From Thiobacillus sp. UBA3361 (GTDB taxonomy: Bacteria; Pseudomonadota; Gammaproteobacteria; Burkholderiales; Thiobacillaceae), in contig DEQR01000049.1 in assembly GCA_002360535.1 (NCBI GenBank), positions 1 through 29,200 of the forward strand: a DNA stretch of 29,200 nucleotides. The letters run 5' to 3'. Position numbers and translations under genes: made by a program. Shown one piece after another: positions 23,190 to 29,200 of the stretch. Under the pieces are notes generated by a model. The model ran no database searches. It had not been told where the DNA came from and saw only the letters and a program-made list of their open reading frames with translations. How positions within the stretch are numbered: position 1 is the stretch's first letter; every line of letters begins with the position of its first letter.

Positions 23190-23738
23190 CTAGCTGCGCT
23201 CCGGCTCGATGATCCCGTCCAGGTTCAGGTCGTCGCAGTAGTCCAGGAAATCCCCACGCAGTTCGGGGATGCGGACGGAGGCGGGCACCCCCACGGTGAT
23301 GTTCACCGAGAACATGGGCGTGCCGGTGTGGGGGGCGGGGTAGGTGTCGGTGCTCAGTTCCTCGATGTTGATGCCGCGCCGGGAGAAGAAGTCGGCCAGG
23401 CTGTGCACGATGCCCGGATGATCCATGGCCACCACCTCCACCCGGTAGGGCACCAGCGGCTGCTGGCGCTCCAGGCGCTTGGTGCGCTTGTGCACCACGG
23501 CCAGGCCCATCTCGCCGCCCAGGGTTTCCAGCCGGTCTTCCAGCTTGGACAAGGCGTTCCAGGGGCCGGAGATGAGCATGATGATGGCGAAATGGCCGCC
23601 CAGCAGGGCCATGCGCGATTCCTCGATGTTGCAGCCGGCCTCGGCCACCCGGCTGGTGAAGCGCTCCACCAGGCCCACCTGGTCCTCCCCCGAAGCGGTG
23701 ATGACCAGGTACTCGCGGCTGTTGCTGGTTTGGTTCAT
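23190..23738 (-). CDS. gcvR: GcvR-like double ACT-domain regulatory protein
   Basis: A 182-residue protein made of two ACT domains: the first at about 10-85 (EYLVITASGEDQVGLVERF, then GCNIEESRMALLGGHFAII), the second at about 98-180 (YRVEVVAMDHPGIVHSLADFF, then RGINIEELSTDTYPAP). This is the layout of GcvR, the glycine-responsive partner that blocks GcvA in Escherichia coli; no gcvA or glycine cleavage gene is in view, so the role is inferred from family only. I chose the ATG at 23738, which precedes NQTSNSREY; longer frames enter unrelated sequence. Its TAG stop abuts a repeat end. Confidence 0.8.
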   Translation of the reverse strand: MNQTSNSREYLVITASGEDQVGLVERFTSRVAEAGCNIEESRMALLGGHFAIIMLISGPWNALSKLEDRLETLGGEMGLAVVHKRTKRLERQQPLVPYRVEVVAMDHPGIVHSLADFFSRRGINIEELSTDTYPAPHTGTPMFSVNITVGVPASVRIPELRGDFLDYCDDLNLDGIIEPERS

Positions 23739-23903
23739 GGCGATGGGTTTGCGGATGGGCGGGACACCATTGTAGCCGGGCGCGGGAAAGGGATGGGAGC
23801 GGCCGGCGGCATGGCCTGGAGGCGCCCCTGATTGGAATCGGTCCAACAGGGTAAAATCCACCTTCCCCGTCCGGGCAAGGGTCGGGAACAAGGAGAACCG
23901 TGC

Positions 23904-26900
23904 ATGACTTTGGATCAATACCTGGGCCTCACCGGGGCCGATGACAAATCCCTGGAACGGGAGCGGCTTCAGCTTTACATCAACCTGAAGCTGTCCGCCT
24001 CCGGCCAACCCACCACCCAGGACGATACCCACTTCCTGGCCGTGGCCCAGGACCTGCTCAAGAGTTACCGGGAGATGGGCCGCCTGCTGAGCGGCCACCT
24101 GTGCCCGCCCGACCGGCGCATCCAGAACTTCCTGGATGATTACCTGAAGGACTGCGGCGATGACGCCCCGCCCCGCTTGCCCGAGGACACCCTGCTCCTG
24201 GACCGGCCCGGCCTGGCACGGGAGCTGTCCCTGCCCCAGAACAACGACCTGTTCCAGTGCGCTTACCTGACCAGCTACCGGCTCAGGAACGGCGTTCTGC
24301 ACAACCCGGCCAGCGACCGGCGTACCACCAAGGGCTCCTTCCACGTGGCCGAGGGCGGTCTGTCCATCCCCGGCGACAAGAAAGCGGTGCCCAGGCTGGC
24401 CTTCTCGCGCCTGCTGCGCGCCGCCCTGCAGCCGCCCCGCGAAGCCCTGCGCCTGCCCTTCACCGTCGGCCAGGCTCAGGAAGCGGCCACCCTGGTGTCT
24501 CTACTGCTACGCCCGGTGGTGTGCCCGGAGATCCCCGGCCGCGAGCCGGAAAAGCGCATGGAGATCCGCTTTTTCGCCCCCGGCAGCCTGGTGAGCAACC
24601 TGGATTTCGTGGAGAGCATCTTCGGCAACGGCGGCAACCCACAACTCACCTCCAACGACGCCGGCCTGGACGCGGATCACTGGACCGGCCACACCGGCTG
24701 CGTGATCCTGGCGCCGCACATCATAGGCCTGCGCAAGAAAGACCTGGGTCTGCCCCACTGGGACCAGGCCACCGAACGCCAGCGCCGCGACGGCATGTGC
24801 TGGACGGCGGAGGACGAGACCTACAACGACGGTGCGGCCTTCAAGATCACAGCCCGCGACGAGCGGGGCGTGATCGTCACCGTCATCGCCGACAACTACT
24901 ACGGCTACTGCAAGAAAGAGGTCAAAACCCAGATCAGCTACGCCGCCAACCTATTCGGCCTGGCCGAGGAGGAGCACGCCGGCGGGGCGCTGGCCTTCCC
25001 GCGCCGCAACCACGGCGAGGAATTCGGCGTTGACAGCCGCACCCGCGTGCCCGGCTACAGCTTCGCCGACATGGTGGCCCGCTACGGCGACATCATGGAC
25101 GTGAAGCCCGAGGGCTACGCCATCGACCGCCTGCACCCCGAGGTGATCTACATCCCCCAGGTGGTGCGCATGGACCTGCCCAACCAGATCATCTCCTGGA
25201 CCAACGACGCCGGCCTGCAAACGCTCAAGCTGCGCCCGAATCGCATCTACGTGCAACCCAACGGCTACCGTGTCGAGATGCAGAAACACCCCGGCGCGCC
25301 GTCCTGGCGGCTGGTGGGCACCGATCCGGAAGGCGTGTTCTGCCACAAACCCTGCACGGTGTCCGGCGGCGGCAAGTCGGAGATTTCCAAGTCCCTGAAC
25401 GACGCGGTGATCTACGGTCCCCTGTTCGTGGCCGACCTGAAGCGGGACCTGGACCAGGTGGAGGCGATTTTCCGGCGCGACTACACCAGCCGCTTCCGAC
25501 CCGGCTTCGAGCACGAGGACCGGGACGCCAACCGCCAGCCCCTGTCCCTGGAGCGCAGCCTGGGCTCGGTGATCAAGCTGCTTACCCCGTCGCCGTCCTA
25601 CACGGATGAATACAACGCCTGGCTGGAGGCCATCCCGAACCGCATCCTGGCCCTGGCCTTCATCATCAAGCGCATGTACCGGCCTGAATGGGGCGACGAC
25701 TGGCGCGGCCAGCTGTCGGTGGACTTCGTCAACGGCCAGCCGGGCCACGAGCTGAAGCTGGGCGCCCGCAAGCTGGTGGGCTCCTACCTGCGGGTGGGCT
25801 TCGAGGAAAACGGCGCCTGGCGGGTGTTCAAACTGCGCCAGGACTTCATCGCCGCCGACAAGGTGCAGATGGAGGACGATATCTCCGCCTCGGTGGTGGT
25901 GCCCAGCGAGGCCCTGCCCAACACCTCCCCCAAGAGCACCGACCCGTCAGTGAAACTGGTGGTCAACTGCGAGCAGCGCCTGTTCCAGCGTCCGGACGAT
26001 GCCGTCCACCGCGGCTTCGACAAGCAGGCCGAGGCCGACCTGGCGCGGCGCGACAACTTCATCGCCAACTTCGAGCCCCTGGCGGGCGAGGGCCTGGCGG
26101 ACATCGTCGAGGATGTGGTGGGCATCAACCAATACACCCCGCCCATGCGCGACCTGCTCAAGAGTGCCCATGCCGCCGGAGAAGGTTACGTGGTGTCCTC
26201 CGCCCACCCGCGCCTGGTGGATGGCAAGCCGAGCAAGAACCCGCGCTACCTGCAACTGCGGCCCGACCTAGCCAACCCCGTGCAACGCTACGCGGCCGGC
26301 ATTAGTGCCCGTCTGAACCGCCGCGTGCCTCTGGATGAGGCCCTGTGCGAGCCGGTCAACGCCGTGCTCATCGGCCGCCGCAACAACCCCCCCGAGCCGG
26401 GCATCCGCCCGCTGGCGGTCTATAACCCCATCCACTACCAGGAACTGCCCGAGCTGTTCATGGACTTCGTCTGCAGCCTCACCGGCAAGTCGCCTTCCAC
26501 CACCGGCGCCGGCTCCGAAGGCGCCCTCACCAAGGGGCCCTTCAACGCTCTGCGGCCGACGGCGGACCTGAACAACACCCTGGTCTCTTTCATCCTCACC
26601 GGTTACGCCGGCTTCTCCACCGCCGCCGGCTGGATCGGCCCCAAATGCCGGGTCGATCACGACATCAGCCTGCTGGTGCCGGAGGTCTGGTCGCGCCTGT
26701 CGGTACACGAGCGCAATCCGCGCTGGCTGATGGACAACGGTTATCTGGAACCGGTGCGGGATTTCGAATACGAAGGACGAACCATCGAGGCCAGCCGCCT
26801 GGGCTGGCGCATCACCAAGCGCTTCGTGCACGGCTTCATGGGCAAGATATTCGACACCCCCATGGCCGTCTTCCCCGAAGCCATCCTGCGGCCCGAGACC

Positions 26901-27395
26901 CAGAGCCTGGCGGTGTTCGCCGACGGCGTGGAGAACATCGTCGAGGCCCAGCGCCGGGTCGCTCAGCGCTACCTGGACGACGGCAGCATCGACGACGCCT
27001 GCCCGCCACTCAAGGCCCTGCTCTACATCATGGCCGAGGGCGGCTACCAAGGCATGGACCAGCACCACCCGGACATCCGCAAGCTGTTCACCCGCGAGGC
27101 CCTGCTCGCCTCCGAGTGGTACCGGGAACGCCTGCAGGTCAAGCAGGCCCGCGACGTGCAACTCTGGCAGCGCCACGTGGCCTACCTGGAGGCCTACGCC
27201 AGGCGTACCAGCCACCAGGACCTGGTGGAACGCTTCGACATCCGCGGTCGCCTGGAGCAGGCCCGCGCCAGGCTGAACCGCGTCAGCAGTCCCGAGTATC
27301 TGGACAGCCTGCACGGCACCATCGGCGCCGACCCGTTGCAGCCCGCCGGCGGCCAAGCCGGTCAGGAAACGCCGGATATCGCCCTGGCCGCCTAG
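23904..27395 (+). CDS. Probable pyrophosphate-dependent phosphoenolpyruvate carboxykinase (PPi-PEPCK family)
   Basis: A 1163-residue cytosolic protein. Its length and conserved blocks match, as I recall them, the large PPi-type PEPCKs of Propionibacterium and Entamoeba: TGHTGCVILAPH (about 258-269), ATERQRRDGMCW, ADNYYGYCKKEVKTQIS (329-345), TVSGGGKSEISKS (about 486-498), NCEQRLFQRPDDAVHRGF, KSPSTTGAGSEGALTKGPF (from 862). Such enzymes interconvert oxaloacetate plus PPi with PEP, phosphate and CO2. AAGGAG lies seven bases before the ATG. It is monocistronic. The TAG stop is part of the CTAG end of a palindromic element. In databases proteobacterial homologues are often called hypothetical, so the activity is a family-level call. 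Confidence 0.7.
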   Translation: MTLDQYLGLTGADDKSLERERLQLYINLKLSASGQPTTQDDTHFLAVAQDLLKSYREMGRLLSGHLCPPDRRIQNFLDDYLKDCGDDAPPRLPEDTLLLDRPGLARELSLPQNNDLFQCAYLTSYRLRNGVLHNPASDRRTTKGSFHVAEGGLSIPGDKKAVPRLAFSRLLRAALQPPREALRLPFTVGQAQEAATLVSLLLRPVVCPEIPGREPEKRMEIRFFAPGSLVSNLDFVESIFGNGGNPQLTSNDAGLDADHWTGHTGCVILAPHIIGLRKKDLGLPHWDQATERQRRDGMCWTAEDETYNDGAAFKITARDERGVIVTVIADNYYGYCKKEVKTQISYAANLFGLAEEEHAGGALAFPRRNHGEEFGVDSRTRVPGYSFADMVARYGDIMDVKPEGYAIDRLHPEVIYIPQVVRMDLPNQIISWTNDAGLQTLKLRPNRIYVQPNGYRVEMQKHPGAPSWRLVGTDPEGVFCHKPCTVSGGGKSEISKSLNDAVIYGPLFVADLKRDLDQVEAIFRRDYTSRFRPGFEHEDRDANRQPLSLERSLGSVIKLLTPSPSYTDEYNAWLEAIPNRILALAFIIKRMYRPEWGDDWRGQLSVDFVNGQPGHELKLGARKLVGSYLRVGFEENGAWRVFKLRQDFIAADKVQMEDDISASVVVPSEALPNTSPKSTDPSVKLVVNCEQRLFQRPDDAVHRGFDKQAEADLARRDNFIANFEPLAGEGLADIVEDVVGINQYTPPMRDLLKSAHAAGEGYVVSSAHPRLVDGKPSKNPRYLQLRPDLANPVQRYAAGISARLNRRVPLDEALCEPVNAVLIGRRNNPPEPGIRPLAVYNPIHYQELPELFMDFVCSLTGKSPSTTGAGSEGALTKGPFNALRPTADLNNTLVSFILTGYAGFSTAAGWIGPKCRVDHDISLLVPEVWSRLSVHERNPRWLMDNGYLEPVRDFEYEGRTIEASRLGWRITKRFVHGFMGKIFDTPMAVFPEAILRPETQSLAVFADGVENIVEAQRRVAQRYLDDGSIDDACPPLKALLYIMAEGGYQGMDQHHPDIRKLFTREALLASEWYRERLQVKQARDVQLWQRHVAYLEAYARRTSHQDLVERFDIRGRLEQARARLNRVSSPEYLDSLHGTIGADPLQPAGGQAGQETPDIALAA

Positions 27396-27560
27396 GAAGC
27401 TGTCGGACTTGGGGCGTCGATAGCGAGAAGCGGCCCCGCCGAGAACAGTTTTCGCCGATTTCGCCGGGCAATAGTCGAACTATTGCCCAAGGAAGCGGCG
27501 GAAAATGGGCCGGCGCGGCCGTTTCGCAGCCGACGATCCTCAAGTCCGACAGCCTCCTAG
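27392..27560. repeat. 169-bp full-length palindromic element with CTAG ends (MITE-like)
   Basis: Terminal inverted repeats of 20 bases (CTAGGAAGCTGTCGGACTTG at the left, one mismatch in the right copy). Pairing continues inward to an apex GGGCAATAG (27466-27474)/CTATTGCCC (27480-27488) with a 5-base loop, so the whole element can fold into one hairpin. It encodes no protein. The left CTAG holds the stop codon of the PEPCK-like gene. Either CTAG is a 4-bp target duplication or it is part of the repeat. Confidence 0.85.
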
Positions 27561-27597
27561 CGCCGATCAGGCGGCCAGGCCATGGGCCGGGACCGTC

Positions 27598-28530
27598 CTA
27601 CTTAAGTACCAGCACGCGGATGAAGATACGGCGCTTCGGACCGCCGGCCGGATCGAGGGGTTTGCTCGCCCCGTAGGAAATGGTGGACATCCGGTTGATG
27701 GATATCCCCTGTTTTTCGTGCAGGTAGCGCTTCACCACCTCCGCCCGCGCCTTGCCCAGGTGGTAGTTGATGTCCTCTGTGCCGGTGTTGTCGGTGTGAC
27801 CCTGGATATCCAGGTGGTACTCCTGGTCCAGCCTCGACACCCTGGCCGCCAGATCGTCCAGCTTGGCCGCGTCGCGGCCGTCCAGGGCCGGATCGTTCTG
27901 GGGGAAAAGCACCCGGTCCTCCGTCAGGGTGACGGTGTAGGCCTCTTTGCCATGGGCCAGGAAGATGTCCTTCGCGGCCAGCGCCATGGCCTCCAGCACT
28001 TGGTTGTTCAGTGACCTGAGGCGCCGTTCCATCCCCGCGAGCCGGTCGGAAAGGGCCGCATCCGCACCCTGCGCCGCGGCGGCAACCTCATCCTGCCGTG
28101 TCCGCAAGGCGGCGACCTGACGCGCGGCCTCCTCCGCCGTTGCGGCCACCCGGTCCAAACGCTGGCTGCTCTGCTCGGCCTGCCCGGAAAGGGACGCGCT
28201 CATCCGCCCCACCGTCTGTTCGACGCGGCCAAGCCGGTCATCCAGGGCCTTCACCTGGCCGCGCAGGGACTGGAACTCCGACCCCATGTTCGCCACTTCC
28301 CGCTCCAGGGCGGTCTGGCGGGCGGACAGCACCTGCGATTGGGCACGCGCGGCCTGGGCCGAGGCCTGCTGTGATGCGGCCAGGTCCTTCTCCAGGCGGA
28401 CGAGTTGATCCTTCAGGGGCTGGGTCTGCTCCGTCATGGCCAGTTCGGTGGCACAGCCGCCCACGAGCAGACCGGACAATAAAATGCCGCCGGCAACACG
28501 GGCCGGACTTGAAAGATGCTTGGGGAACAC
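27598..28530 (-). CDS. OmpA-family lipoprotein with coiled coil
   Basis: A 310-residue envelope lipoprotein. The signal ends with the lipobox GLLVGGC (C26). Residues about 35-175 are an Ala/Gln/Arg-rich coiled coil with heptad spacing. The C-terminal OmpA-like domain (about 195-308) should bind peptidoglycan: LDIQGHTDNTGTEDINYHLGKARAEVVKRYL carries the conserved core, though the family Arg positions differ slightly. The start is GTG at 28530, supported by GGAGA six bases upstream (complement of 28537-28541). It may tether the outer membrane to the wall. It converges with the PEPCK-like gene across the 169-bp palindrome. Confidence 0.88.
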   Translation of the reverse strand: MFPKHLSSPARVAGGILLSGLLVGGCATELAMTEQTQPLKDQLVRLEKDLAASQQASAQAARAQSQVLSARQTALEREVANMGSEFQSLRGQVKALDDRLGRVEQTVGRMSASLSGQAEQSSQRLDRVAATAEEAARQVAALRTRQDEVAAAAQGADAALSDRLAGMERRLRSLNNQVLEAMALAAKDIFLAHGKEAYTVTLTEDRVLFPQNDPALDGRDAAKLDDLAARVSRLDQEYHLDIQGHTDNTGTEDINYHLGKARAEVVKRYLHEKQGISINRMSTISYGASKPLDPAGGPKRRIFIRVLVLK

Positions 28531-28714
28531 AGGAAATCTCCGAGGGGTTTTCTACAGCAGTCCCCCCACCATACCGCAATCTGCCAAAAAGGCAGGACGG
28601 AAACTGGCCGGGCGATGGTCGCGTATGTCCCCAGTGAGGTGGGCGTGCAACACGGAATGCCAGCGATGTCTGCCAGACAGGGATATGCTCATGACTGACC
28701 TATCCACATAACAA

Positions 28715-29200
28715 GTTTCAATCCGCGCCCGGCCGGGAGGCCGGGCGATGCGCTGCGGCCCCGCAAAGTGGCGGAAAGCACGATTGTTTCAATCCGCGCC
28801 CGGCCGGGAGGCCGGGCGATGCACACGGCAACGGATGTGTGCCGACAGCGTACCGGCTGTTTCAATCCGCGCCCGGCCGGGAGGCCGGGCGATGCGACCA
28901 CAGCATGCGTTGATACTCAAGCCCCAGCGGTTTCAATCCGCGCCCGGCCGGGAGGCCGGGCGATGCCCCAGCCGACCCACCTGTCTGGGTTGGCCTTGTC
29001 GTTTCAATCCGCGCCCGGCCGGGAGGCCGGGCGATGCCAGTGGCGTCAGGTATGGCAATAACATCCAAGGCGTTTCAATCCGCGCCCGGCCGGGAGGCCG
29101 GGCGATGCGCGGGGCTGTCCGTTTTGTTCATGCTTTTTGGCGGTTTCAATCCGCGCCCGGCCGGGAGGCCGGGCGATGCTAGTGTAGTGCAGCGATCTTG
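28715..29200 (-). CRISPR. CRISPR array, seven 37-bp repeats seen, incomplete at the right edge
   Basis: Seven identical 37-bp repeats start at 28715, 28786, 28859, 28930, 29001, 29072 and 29143, with spacers of 34, 36, 34, 34, 34 and 34 bases and a seventh cut by the window edge. Each repeat begins GTTTCAATCCG and ends ATGC, with a 9-bp stem CGCCCGGCC/GGCCGGGCG and loop GGGA. Read on the minus strand the repeat ends CGGATTGAAAC after the stem, an 11-base 5' handle as in type I-C-like systems. This orientation puts the leader beyond the right edge, so the window shows the older end. No degenerate repeat marks the end, and no cas gene is present. Confidence 0.97.

Noticed and set aside
27392..27560. 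The 169-bp palindrome as a Rho-independent terminator
   Set aside because: The hairpin is large, but no T run follows it in either direction; it may still slow or process transcripts.
28748..29182. Open frames across the CRISPR repeats that would encode tandem repeat proteins
   Set aside because: They arise because repeat plus spacer is often 71 bases and the repeat lacks stops; the regular repeat-spacer pattern is fully explained by a CRISPR array.
29178..29187. The first ten bases of the window recur inverted near its right end (GCTAGTGTAG)
   Set aside because: A ten-base match in a spacer is weak evidence; no longer similarity follows, so it is treated as chance.

Overview
The window is GC-rich proteobacterial chromosome, most likely from a betaproteobacterium or a close gammaproteobacterial relative. 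This rests on the queG/tsaE/AMIN-amidase neighbourhood, a PrpR-controlled sigma-54 methylcitrate operon, class I c-type cytochromes and a GNAT-type protein acetyltransferase fused to an acyl-CoA-synthetase module. No rRNA or tRNA gene was seen. The genus cannot be fixed from sequence reading alone.

Layout. 1-4150 is a housekeeping block: a small periplasmic cytochrome c, glutamate racemase (murI), epoxyqueuosine reductase (queG), and, divergently, tsaE and a cell-division type amidase. queG and tsaE start on the same palindromic ATGCAT. 4145-7934 holds a HAD-type phosphatase and a signalling module made of a soluble PDC-sensor protein, a soluble GAF histidine kinase with four cysteines in its GAF domain, and a NarL-type regulator. 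7971-11722 is a divergent pair of a histone-deacetylase-like deacylase and a Pat-type lysine acetyltransferase, ending in a strong bidirectional terminator. 11803-12678 has a VOC protein and a DUF3079 protein.

12679-14961 is a small accessory island: a probable remnant of a TumE-like (DUF6516) toxin gene, a HI1419/HI1420-type toxin-antitoxin pair, a HigB/HigA-type pair on the other strand, and two inverted copies of a 34-bp REP-like sequence bracketing the first pair. Both toxin genes seem to be transcribed from promoters placed so that the mRNA would be essentially leaderless.

15038-20899 is the propionate (2-methylcitrate) region: prpR divergent from prpB-prpC-prpD. The control region shows a textbook enhancer-dependent layout: a PrpR-like inverted repeat, a perfect IHF consensus, and a -24/-12 promoter. 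Palindromic repeats of two unrelated families fill the prpB-prpC and prpC-prpD gaps, and one of them supplies the last seven codons of prpB.

20979-28530 carries a lipoprotein cytochrome c, an MBL-fold hydrolase, a CopD-like membrane protein, a GcvR-like double-ACT protein, a 1163-residue protein that I assign to the pyrophosphate-dependent PEP carboxykinase family, and an OmpA-domain lipoprotein. Downstream of the PEPCK-like gene lies a 169-bp element that is palindromic over its whole length, bounded by CTAG; a solo end of the same family abuts the gcvR stop. 28715-29200 is the start of a CRISPR array (seven identical 37-bp repeats seen, running off the window), probably its leader-distal end; no cas genes are in view.

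Working together: propionyl-CoA carbon passes through PrpC, PrpD and PrpB to succinate and pyruvate, and the PEPCK-like enzyme could connect oxaloacetate and PEP. Acyl-CoA metabolism is also linked to the Pat/deacylase pair, since reversible lysine acylation commonly controls acyl-CoA synthetases in bacteria; that link is inferred, not seen.
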